Of a stretch of DNA of 36,000 nt, positions 18,359 through 27,573 are shown piece by piece. The stretch is from Mesostigma viride (lineage: Eukaryota > Streptophyta > Mesostigmatophyceae > Mesostigmatales > Mesostigmataceae), in assembly GCA_009746045.1 (NCBI GenBank), contig RPFO01000213.1:12435063-12471062 (forward strand), in the 5' to 3' direction. Under the pieces are notes generated by a model. It saw only the letters and a program-made list of their open reading frames with translations, searched no databases and was not told where the DNA came from. Positions within the stretch are counted from its first letter, which is position 1. Every line of letters starts with the position of its first letter. A program made the position numbers and the translations under genes.

Positions 18359-20045
18359 CCATTCGCCAGCATAAACACATCCATATAGTGCCTCTGCATT
18401 GTACGCATCCTGTGCAAGCGCATCCACCAGCACAAGCAGGATCATCGATAAGCATGCCAAGCACATGCCTCTACACACACACACGCCAGCATAAGCAAGC
18501 CCGAGGGCGTGCGTACCAGCTGGGCGGTGGGGGGGCACCCGGTCAAGGCCATGGCCCGGAACCCATCACACTACACGTCTGCCAGCACAAACCCACACAC
18601 CAGCTAGGCAGCGGGAGCGCGCTGGTGAAGCCCATCGCCTGGAAGGCTGGGTACGACAGCAGCATTAGCGGCAGGTTGACCCCCACGTGGTACAGGATGA
18701 GCTTGCGGACGGCGCGGCCCTGGGCTTGCGCCCCGTTGGTGCGCCGAGGCTGGGGTGGGGTGGGTGGCAGGATGGGCAGGCGGCAGTGCCATGAAACATC
18801 AGGTGCGGTGGGGGGGATGGTTTGGGGGCAGTAAGGCCAAGGAAAGACAGGGTGTAATTGATTAGGCCAGGGAAAAGGGGGGACTGGCCAGGCCAAGGAA
18901 GGTGAGGGGGGGGCTGGGAGGCTAAGGACAAGGGGGTGTTGAGGTAAAGGACAACGGGGGGCTCTGGTCCTGCCAGGGCACATGGGGGGGAGGTAGGCAG
19001 GCCACAATTAAGGGAAACATGGGGGAGGAAGTGTATGGGTGTGGGGCATTCAAGTGCGTGTACAGTTTATGCGTGTGGTTTGGTGCAGGTGGGCGGAGGC
19101 AGCGGGAGCATGTCCGGCCATTCAGGTGGGTGGGTGGGTGGGTGGGTGGGTGGGTGGGTGGGTGGGTGGGTGGGTGGGTGGGTGGGTGGGTGGTGGGTGG
19201 GTGGGTGGGTGGGTGGGTGGGTGGGTGGGTGGGTGGGTGGGTGGGTGGGTGGGTGGGTGGGTGGGTGGGTGGGTGGGTGGGTGGGTGGGTGGGTGGGTGG
19301 GTGGGTGGGTGGGTGGGTGGGTGGGTGGGTGGGTGGGTGGGTGGGTGGGTGGGTGGACTTGGGGATGGGGAAGGCAGACAGTTGGACATGGACCAGCATG
19401 CTTGCAACGAAGGGCACGCTTGGAAGACAGAAGCACAGGATAGCATGGCGGTATACTAGTACTATGCCGTTAGAAAATATTGAGTGGTTGGCCGAAGGCT
19501 ATACAAAGCAGCAAATACCACACAGTGCATGGAATCGACGAGCAGCCTACAAGCGATGGCGCGGCATGGCTTCATACTACACCCCTGCATGTGGAGAGCG
19601 CGGTTACTTACGTCATAATTTAACATGCTCACGACAATGTTTAACACCATCTCATTCGAACACGATTAACCGCATGCCGCCAAATTCGAAAACAGGATTC
19701 TCTATGTCGGTCACAGGGTAACCAGACACTCTTACGGCACCACCCCAGCATTTTTAGCGTTCACCAACCATTTTTTTTCTGATGGATGGGATTGCAAGCA
19801 CGACAGTATCGGCAACCTCATTGCAGCCAACAAGCAGATTAATGATTAAGATGAAATGAAAGGCTTGCCTGAATTTTGTATTTCCGCAAAAATTCAGGGT
19901 CCCATAAATCCAGAATCATGTAGGGTAGGCCCGAAAGGAAGAACACGCCTTCATGGATAAGGAAGCTTCCGAACGTTGCCAGCTGGAAATCTGTAAAATT
20001 GGCTGTCAGCCACAACCACACCGCCTCAAACAATGACTCGGCCAT
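13270..20045 (-). CDS. SMO2: Sterol C4-methyl oxidase (SMO2-like), complete, six exons
   Basis: An ER membrane di-iron oxygenase that oxidises a C4-methyl group of sterol precursors during sterol synthesis. Exons in coding order: 20045-19869, 18749-18601, 17728-17609, 16310-16098, 14928-14848 and 13366-13270. They join in phase to give 278 residues, close to the 260-300 usual for the family. The ATG at 20045-20043 starts MAESLFEAVW, which aligns with plant SMO2 N-termini. The three histidine clusters of the fatty acid hydroxylase superfamily are intact: HRALH (131-135), HSVHH (144-148) and HDFHH (224-228). Other family words are NLPLML, SYPAF, IVEDFVFYWGHR, TSGNY-like TKSGNY and LFGTD. Intron 1 uses a GC donor (CAG then GCAAGC); the other four are GT-AG. 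The C-terminus ends DAVKAS with no KKXX signal. Assignment to SMO2 rather than SMO1 or ERG25 is by overall resemblance. Confidence 0.94.
13665..14740. repeat. 15-bp satellite, about 70 copies, SMO intron 5
   Basis: The unit gggatagtaggtcat/a runs for more than 1 kb with shorter sub-units (gtatagtaggtagtag) at both ends. Because the period is a multiple of three, the minus strand gives a 378-codon open frame of YYPMT/YYPLT repeats. I treat that frame as an artefact because the array lies wholly inside the last SMO intron. Confidence 0.98.
14764..14806 (-). repeat. Echo of the SMO exon 5 end
   Basis: Thirty-one of 33 bases match the 3' end of exon 5 and code for NYASTFTWMD, 40 bp downstream of the true donor. 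Unlike the real exon, the copy continues into TTGGGC rather than CGGTGAGT, so it has lost or never had a donor. Confidence 0.9.
15001..15180. repeat. 40-bp repeat, 4 copies, SMO intron 4
   Basis: The phrase gacctagggggagat starts at 15005, 15045, 15085 and 15125. Each 40-bp unit is itself made of gggagata/gggagaca sub-units and is purine-only on the + strand apart from sparse pyrimidines. Confidence 0.95.
15182..15209 (-). repeat. Echo of the SMO exon 5 start
   Basis: Read on the minus strand, taccacgacctccacc resembles the exon 5 start taccacgacttccacc, which encodes the YHDFH metal-binding cluster. It lies about 260 bp upstream of that exon, inside intron 4. Confidence 0.55.
15492..15516 (+). 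repeat. 25-bp G run, SMO intron 4
   Basis: Uninterrupted G run on the + strand (C run in the transcript). Confidence 0.95.
15634..15745. repeat. 34-bp repeat, 3.3 copies, SMO intron 4
   Basis: The phrase catactgcagttagtgaaac starts at 15634, 15668 and 15702, with a partial fourth copy at 15736. Each unit carries gttagtg / cactaac, a short internal inverted repeat. Copies are essentially identical. Confidence 0.97.
15984..16050 (-). repeat. Echo of the SMO exon 4 end with donor
   Basis: A diverged copy of the last 60 or so bases of exon 4 plus its donor sits about 110 bp downstream. The end cccctctactgcgg then gtgag is perfect and the nearby WAVN codons are kept. Across that stretch the copy is 3 bases longer, so the frame survives. 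Further upstream it drifts. Confidence 0.85.
16388..16550 (-). repeat. Two echoes of the SMO exon 4 start
   Basis: On the minus strand the exon 4 start ttctccacccccttyggcatc recurs at about 16390-16412 with one mismatch. A looser copy (ttttcccaccccttgggcatc) lies at about 16518-16541. Both lie upstream of exon 4 in intron 3. They would read FSTPFGI and FSHPLGI, matching the true FSTPFGI. Confidence 0.8.
16589..16660. repeat. 21-bp repeat, 3 copies, SMO intron 3
   Basis: Three copies of ctggagacaccaaacattac, the last with two changes (acacccaacatcac). Confidence 0.9.
17060..17580. repeat. 59-bp minisatellite, about 9 copies, SMO intron 3
   Basis: The phrase catcgccccacacgcactat recurs every 59 bp (17101, 17160, 17219 and so on). 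The array starts only some 20-30 bp past the exon 3 donor at 17608. Copies show an alternating higher order (cgccccacacg versus cgcccgccacg; ataacc versus ataatc). No variable spacers. Confidence 0.97.
17729..18322. other. SMO intron 2, purine-rich on the + strand
   Basis: From 17730 to about 18000 the + strand is almost all G/A (ggggaggggg-type), so the transcript is strongly pyrimidine-rich before the exon 3 acceptor. Beyond that no feature is seen. Confidence 0.6.
18323..18355. repeat. (AC)n microsatellite, SMO intron 2
   Basis: About 16 AC units preceded by gagagagacccccc. Confidence 0.95.
18511..18564 (-). repeat. Echo of the SMO exon 2 end with donor
   Basis: On the minus strand a 45-base segment aligns along its length with the last 44 bases of exon 2 (ttccNggcNatggNcttNacc...cagctg). 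It is followed by gtacgc, a donor-like sequence. The predicted FRAMALTG compares with FQAMGFTS of the exon. It lies about 85 bp downstream of the real donor. Confidence 0.8.
19125..19356. repeat. (GGGT)n array, 230 bp, SMO intron 1
   Basis: More than 55 GGGT units with one 1-base slip near 19190. The + strand is a long potential G-quadruplex ladder; the SMO transcript carries the (ACCC)n strand. Overlapping THPPTHPP and GGWVGGWV open frames are artefacts. Confidence 0.98.
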
Positions 20046-21269
<1,224 letters not shown>

Positions 21270-21419
21270 GCACACACAACATGTGTGCCCAATCCTACAC
21301 ACACTCCCACATGCCTTGCGTGCTGCTCTGCCATGGCTGCCGCGTGCCATTGTCTAACCACATGTTGGGTGCCTTGGCAAACCCTTCCTTGCTTCCACGC
21401 GTGACACGTGGAGATCCAC

Positions 21420-23336
21420 TTCACTTCACTTCACTGAGCAGTGGCAGAAGATCCACTTATCCAGACCACAAGGCCGGAATTGTAAGGGATCAGCAGGACC
21501 AGCTCATTGCTGTACCCAAACAACGGCGGGTGTCTGCCCCGCAGACACTTGCCAGAGGCCCGGGAGCTCGTCTGCATGGACCACCACCCGAGAACTCGAG
21601 AACCGATTCGTAACGAACAGCGATGAAAATGAAATGCCCGAGTGGATGCCACCTCAGTGACACGTGTACGACATGGTTGATGACCAGGGATTGGTGCGCG
21701 CGTGGATCGAGGAGCAGGTACTGGGCAAGCGCCAGGCATTTGTGCCTTGTATGCAGACACCCTGGACCGCATCATGTCCAGCACCTGCTGGGTCCCTCTC
21801 CTCCCCGTGCACGTGCGAGGTCCTGTGCGGACTGCTCCCTACGAGCGATATAGCGACCACATGGCCTTCCACATGGTCACATTTGTGGAGGCCGGCGGGC
21901 GGCGGCATCGCCACCCTGACCAGGGTGCTCCAGGGCGCGACCGAGCGCAGTGCCTGGCGTCTCGCATGCCGGCAGGCGCCAACTGCCGCCTTTGATCTCA
22001 TTGCGGCCACCTTTTCCGGGCTGTTTTGAGACAATTCTGTGCATTGTTGCTGGCACACTGCATGGGCCGTCGTGCAGGGCATCATCGCTGGGGCCAATTC
22101 ACGCGAAGGGGCGCCTGCCGCCCTGTGCGGTTGTGTGTGCATGCGCAAGTTGAACCACCGAGGGCATGAGTGCCAGGACCCTGACTACCCGAACTGTTCT
22201 ATAGCTTATCTGCAGAGGGCGGCCGTGAGCTAGGCTGACCAGGCGGGCGCCGACGCAGGCCTCTTCCCTGCGATCGGATCGGTGCCTGCACATGTACCGG
22301 GCCGACGTCTGCGTACAGGACTGGCCCGCGGGGGTCACCCAAGCATGCCTCGCCATCTCGGCGAGCATCCAAGCATGCCTCGCCATGCAACTCGGCGAGC
22401 ATACCGGCAGGCATCGCCGTCCCACCGGCGCCGGCCATGGATGGATGCGTGGGTGGCGGCGTCTCTACCTCGGGTATGCCAGAACCTAACCCTCACGTGC
22501 GCGCTGGCACTCTCCCCGGAGTCTCAGTCCAAGTGGAGCACTCTCAATGCTTGCTGGGACTTGGCAGAAGCAGCGTGCCAGCCAGGCTGTCGCGTCTTTA
22601 TGTTACAACAAAACGTTCATCGCCGACGACAAACTGCGCGGTGAATGCCCCCAGGTGGCCCAGATTCTCCAAACAGTCAGTAGGTCTACGCGGAAGGCAA
22701 CATCATGCTAGAGTACGAGGCATGTTTTGCCCTCGACACGTACACTGCGCTACTTAAGGGCGCCATTCAACCGGAGTTGGTTCAATCGCAGGCCCTGGAG
22801 GGGTGGAGGGTGTGCACTTGGGATGTCAACTACGCCAAGCGCTGCAGGTTCTGATCGCTTCTAGGGATATCGTTGTACAGGCATCGAGCGGCTGGGCATC
22901 AGCTTCATAACACCTAAGGATGCAACGTGCAAGGTGCTCGTGGACTCGTTCACAAGTTTGTGCTAAAGTGCACGACGCACGGCGAGTTTTTGGCGGGCTC
23001 ACGGACCCTCGTTAAATGGCATGATGTTATCAATGATGCTAAATTGGGTGAGATCGAAAGAGGGATTCCTAACCTGCCGAAAGCACTTCCTGGCCGCGGG
23101 GGCCTAGGATGCGTGTTGTCTCCTTGATAGGATGCGCTCAGTCAAGCGCTGGCGATTGCAATTGCGGAGGCCGCATGCGCAAGCTAGAGATCGACAGCTA
23201 GCGAGTCTGCAGAATGGTTACGGTCGCTGCATGAGGAGGAATGTTTCCAGGAAACTGTCTCATGGGCGGTAGGCACAATGCTGTGATGCACAATCATTGC
23301 ACGAGGCTGTTGTGTAGGTTGTAAAAAAAAAAAAAA
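21420..23336 (+). pseudogene. Decayed coding-like segment ending in A14
   Basis: Short + strand frames with protein-like texture can be followed from about 21650 to 23110, broken by stops and shifts. Examples are a VYDMVDDQGLVRAWIEEQ region and a later YEACFALDTYTALLKGAI region. The segment ends in tgtaggttgt followed by 14 A at 23323-23336. This fits a retrocopied transcript or the 3' end of a retroelement. I do not recognise the protein family and found no target-site duplication, so the boundaries and even unity of the segment are uncertain. Confidence 0.3.
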
Positions 23337-23338
23337 CA

Positions 23339-23560
23339 CTAGAGGTCGGCCAGCAACTGATCGATCTGTCCTGGCAGGTCTACCCGCCCTGCGGGGCTTG
23401 TCCTTGGGGCCAGGCGGCAGGTGAGGTACGTCAGGATATGCATGCCGCCCTTGCTGGCCAAGCCGCTGGGGGCCGGTACCGGGCCAAGGGCGGTGGCTAC
23501 CTGACTGGCCACGCTCGAGCAAGATGTCTTGGCTATCCTACGCTGCCAAATCTCGATCAT
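23339..23560 (-). other. Unidentified 73-codon open frame next to the A14 tract
   Basis: A minus-strand frame that ends at TAG immediately beside the A14 tract. It lies downstream, in the same orientation, of the reverse-transcriptase remnant at 23698-23906, so it may be the C-terminal end of that LINE. No motif confirms this. Confidence 0.25.
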
Positions 23561-23697
23561 CTGAAATACGGGGCCCGCATACCCTTATTCAGAGACTCTA
23601 GCGACCTATGCGTGGAGAACCCTACATTCAGGACCTGTCGGAGCATGATGTACATTGTCGCATGCCATTCAGCCGGGTGACCAGCTTGTCCGTGAGC

Positions 23698-23906
23698 TAG
23701 CGTCCATGCCTCGCGGCGCTGTATGCGAGCACCGTGACGACCAGAACCTGGAATAAGAGCACGCGCTTGCGGTCCTCGCCAAGGTCGAGTGTCTGTAGGT
23801 GTCGGTTGAGCGAGCGGAGCCTGGCCCAGGCCAGGCCGATGCGGGTGTCCACATGTCGTCGGCGGTGTCAGGGAGCCGGCATGCTCCCCAGCAGTTTGAA
23901 GCGATC
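23698..23906 (-). pseudogene. LINE reverse-transcriptase fragment (thumb region)
   Basis: The minus strand reads FKLLGSM, then after one in-frame TGA, DTRIGLAWARLRSLNRHL and KRVLLFQVLVVTVLAYSA. This order (FKYLG-like, R-I-x-x-A-x-x-A-F/L, LF-x-x-L/V-V-x-x-x-L-x-Y) is typical of the region just after the catalytic core of LINE reverse transcriptases. The catalytic YADD box is not seen upstream. The fragment is truncated and broken by stops. No functional element remains here. Confidence 0.55.
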
Positions 23907-24058
23907 ACGGAATATGCTAGCAGGCAAATTGCGTCAATCCGTAGCATCATGAGAAAATGACCCCCCAAGCAGGCTATTGAATTGAATTGAATTGAATTGT
24001 AACATAACTCCGTTGGGAGTATATGTAGCACATAGCCCTTGAGAGGGGGCATATATGG

Positions 24059-24252
24059 CCTATCATACATCCTAAGCTACTTCCTGCAAGGGTGGGGATG
24101 TAAAGGACCCTTGCTCTAGGTGCACCAGGGCACTTGCATCCCCATGATCTTCAAGCCTATCATACATCCTAAGCTACTTCCTGCAAGGGTGGGGATGTAA
24201 AGGACCCTTGCTCTAGGTGCACCAGGGCACTTGCATCCCCATGATCTTCAAG
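24059..24252. repeat. 97-bp tandem duplication
   Basis: Two essentially identical 97-bp units starting cctatcatacatcctaagct at 24059 and 24156. The lack of differences implies a recent event. Nearby words taaataaagc recur at about 24370 and 24428. Confidence 0.97.
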
Positions 24253-24564
24253 CTATGCCCAGCGAAGGGGGGAGCCTGTCATGGGGGGGAAGATCAGCAT
24301 AGCTAGACAAAGAAGCTAGGGCATGGCGTCTCAGCAGAGAGTTACTCCCTGCATGGGCACAACATAACTAAATAAAGCTAGGCATCGTCTGGAGTGTGGC
24401 TCATCATAGGCACACATGTACATGAGTAAATAAAGCGCGTGGCTTAGCTGGGATAGTGCCTCTAGGAGGCGTACATGTACATGGCCACGGTCTATCTATT
24501 CTACACTACTACTGCTGTATTCCCCTAAGCTGGGGCGTCTGGAGTCGCTGGGGCCGCGGGGGTC

Positions 24565-24680
24565 GCCTGCCAGCAGTGTACAGCCATACGCAATACGCAA
24601 TCATACGGGGCCCATGGGTATGGTGTATAATACGCCATACGGGGTATAATACGCAAATCATACGGGGACTCTTGAAAATG
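24565..24680 (+). repeat. Palindromic (catacg/cgtatg) element end, copy 1
   Basis: ctgccagcagtgtacagccatacg followed by overlapping catacg/cgtat/gtataatacg words. The same series is found inverted at 25970-26065, where it forms the tail of the ORF1p-like element. A second insertion of that family, here without the coding part, is likely. Confidence 0.65.
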
Positions 24681-25860
24681 CTGTTTTTTGCATGGTTCAG
24701 GGGGTTCTTCAACATTCTGACCAATCAGGCATGTTTTTTTTGTGTTCTTGCAACACCACTTGCCTTTATTTAACACATCATCACATAATATTGCCGTTGC
24801 CGTCGCTGCATGCCTACAAATACAAGCATTGTACATCTGTTGTTATTAATAATGTCTGTAAATAGCACAAAATAGCAAAGTTGTATGCACAATCAGTGCA
24901 CACCTGAAAAGGATAATAACACAAGTAGATATGCATGCACATTGACACTTGCAGTGGTATAGAGATCGCTGCCACCATTACTGTATGTTGAAGTTAAAAA
25001 ACCATGCCATCACTGCATGGAATGGCTATACTAGGACTGAAATACTGCACATGGTCAGTCGGCCAACTTGCCAAAAGTAATAAGACATTGTGCCAGAAAC
25101 AGACATCTTGCCTACTCGTGGTAGGCCACCATGCAATATTGATCTACATGAAGCAAGAATCCATACGGGCTGCCAACAATGTGGCTAGCGTGCAGGATAG
25201 CATGCATGCCAGCAACCCGACCCAGCTTCCCTAAACCATTAACACATATGGTACGGTGGCTGGCTAGCAGCAGCCTGCATGGCTAAATAAGGCATTTATG
25301 TGCATCGCGAGTCACACCAAATACCCCGCAGCCTGCGACGTAATGCCTCCGGCGGCCTCTTGCACTCGCTCACTCTTGCCTCCTTCGCATACGTAGCGCC
25401 CATGATATGGCGGGTGCTAGCCTTGCTCGGGTGGTAGAACCCGAGAATTTTGGATCCAAAAGTGTGCACGTCACTGAGCTAGTAGTTACCTGTCGGCTGC
25501 CCTTTCTTGTTGAGAGTCTGTTCTTTCACGATGTGTGTCCAGACAGTCTCGAATACGGCCTGCATCTCGTCGGCCCCATTATCATCGTGTTCCATAGACC
25601 CACACCATCACCGTCGCTAGCCATGGTGCCTGGATGTCAATTGTGCTACGATTAAATGTTAGGTGCCAGATGCGCGCCCTTGTTGGCAGACAACATAACT
25701 TCGTCACCTAATTTCCTCGTCCTTCGTCTCCTAGACCCTAGTCCGACACGCAGCAATCTGCAGCAATGCACGTACAGTCGTACATGCACGGCCAGCTTGG
25801 CACCTGCATCTAGTTCCGGCTCCACGTGCCGTCCAAAATGATGCCAGAAGCTACTTCGAA
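24681..25860. other. Unassigned intergenic DNA
   Basis: AT-rich to neutral sequence with scattered short open frames of up to 85 codons and no recognised gene or RNA. A tgtaaatagc near 24855 resembles the green-algal poly(A) signal TGTAA, but no gene feeds it. Confidence 0.35.
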
Positions 25861-25870
25861 CGAGGTTCAT

Positions 25871-25960
25871 ACGCAAAAAATACGCAAAAAATACGCAAAA
25901 AATACGCAAAAAATACGCAAAAAATACGCAATACGCAAAAAATACGCAAAAAATACGCAG
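25871..25960. repeat. 11-bp tail repeat (atacgcaaaaa)n
   Basis: About seven copies of atacgcaaaaa, one shortened. Sense to the element on the minus strand it reads tttttgcgtat, like the microsatellite tails of some non-LTR retrotransposons. Confidence 0.95.
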
Positions 25961-26017
25961 TGCGTATTTTTTTTCCCATTTTCATACGGAAATCTTGCGT
26001 ATGGCGTATAATACGCG

Positions 26018-26044
26018 CCATACGGCGTATTATACGCCGTATGG
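26018..26044. repeat. Near-perfect 27-bp palindrome
   Basis: ccatacggcgta, then a three-base centre, then tacgccgtatgg. A partly overlapping 14-bp inverted repeat (ggcgtataatacgc with gcgtattatacgcc) shares the site. A strong hairpin is expected between the ORF1p-like region and its tail. Confidence 0.9.
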
Positions 26045-26793
26045 CTGTTCACTGCCTGCCAGGGCTTGTGGCCGACGTAGATGGCCGCCCCCTTCCAGTA
26101 CACCGGCTGCCCCGCCTTGGTCTGCCGGAGCTGGAGGTAGGTCGGCCATAGCTCCCGTCGCCGTTGTTGCTGCGCCAGGGTCAAGTCGTCATCAAGGGTG
26201 AAGAGAGTCTTCTCGAGCCGCTTGCGGCGTCTGAGAAAGGAAATCTTGTCCGCCGGGGTCTTAAAGGTGAGAAGGAGCGGGGGCGGCCCTGCCTTACCCC
26301 GCGCGCGGGGAAGGCGGTGGGCGGCCAGCTCGATCTCACCAGTAAGGCCCATGCGATCAAGGATTTCTCTCTCAAAAGCACGCGCAAGCGTCTCGGAATT
26401 CTCACCTTCCTCCATCTTGAGGTTCTTGACAATGACGTTGAGGCTGCGCTTGGCGAGCTCGGCCTCCTCGCGGAGGTCAAGCGTCTGCCGTTGGAGCTGG
26501 GCTGCGATGGCGGAGGTGGTGGAGGTGGTGTGTTGCTTAACCCGTGTTTTTTTAATTAGAACGCGATATATCGCGTTGTAAGCTTTTTTTAGAACGCGTA
26601 TAGCACCTAAGGAAAATTTTTTTTCATGGTCATGTATATACTTTCCTGAAAGCCCATAAATCAAAGGATTTTTTGAGCTACTCAGACCTACAAAATGCTT
26701 ATTCATTAGAGAGATACACTGGTTTGAATACAGGGGGGTCTGACCATGACCGCGATTTCTTGACCCTAGGTCACAAGTCATGTGCTTATTCAC

Positions 26794-27466
26794 AAATGGT
26801 TCATGAAAAAAATCTGGCTTCTTGCACGAGCTATGGGCAACATATGCAGGCTCTGTGAAACAAAACTCAGGCCCATTGGGCCACTGGAGCTATTTTTCAT
26901 TAGCATCACAATTACAACGCAGTACAACGCAGTGGGAAACATGAGAGCCCTTCACAACATTACGCAACGACACGAGCCCCATAAACGGGGCCATAGTGAG
27001 CTTGGAGGGTCAAAACGTTGAAAATAGGTGTTGTATAAGTTATACAGCATCATACATGCATCAAACATCATGACTGGATGACCTAATATGACTGAATCAG
27101 GCAGCCATAGCCAAAGCATCATCCACTCTCACAACGTGTTGAGCACATGCCTCGTGGGAACGGAGGTGCTAGGTTTTCATTCCATAACGCGTGCAATACT
27201 GAAAGAAAGAGGCACGTGTAATGCAAGGCTTGGATAGGTTGAGTGATCCATGAGCTTACATGCAGGCAAAGATGACGCTGGAATGCATGCTAGCAAATGG
27301 TGGCAAGATGCTAACAACACATGATTATACACCATGATTATGGGCACCTAGCTGATCTTCTTGCACAATCAATGCAGTATAAACCATCAACATCCAATCC
27401 TCACGATATATTCACGGCTTGACGACGTATACAGCACCTAAATACTGCACAACTGCAACCTGCTAT
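26794..27466. other. Unassigned intergenic DNA between inverted repeats
   Basis: No gene seen. Open frames are below 80 codons. Confidence 0.35.
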
Positions 27467-27573
27467 CAAGGAGACAACCAGCGCAGGCCAGAAATCGGGA
27501 GAATCCGGACCATGGTAGCTCGAGCCTGCCGTTATCTTGTCCGCGTGTTCGAGTCGTTCAGGATGATGAAGAT
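27467..27573. mobile_element. Second copy of the 113-bp dispersed element
   Basis: Shares caaggagacaaccagcg, gggagaatccggaccatgg, tagctcgagcctgcc and cgttcaggatgatgaa with 12054-12166, about 90% alike. No target-site duplication is recognisable here. A short related piece (gagacaacccgcgcaggc) also appears near 29987. Confidence 0.75.

Larger units (their letters stand above)
25867..26793 (-). mobile_element. L1 ORF1p-like (Transposase_22) open frame with tail repeat
   Basis: An uninterrupted 308-codon frame. Residues about 94-248 (26514-26050) resemble the RNA-binding ORF1 protein of L1-type LINEs. They begin with a helical segment (LREEAELAKRSLNVIVKNL), then an acidic stretch. An AHRL motif follows, then a PPLLLTF strand and RRRELWP, and the domain ends in YWKGAAIYVG. 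These match the order of the L1 ORF1p RRM and C-terminal domains. After PWQAVN the frame runs through a near-perfect 27-bp palindrome and an 11-bp A-rich tail repeat, so the last 60 codons are probably not protein. Residues 1-85 cross a palindrome and are probably unrelated sequence. No reverse transcriptase follows, so this looks like an ORF1-only or rearranged copy. Confidence 0.6.

Noticed and set aside
18922-19721. Long THPP, GWVG and GGWV frames
   Set aside because: All are readings of the (GGGT)n array in SMO intron 1.
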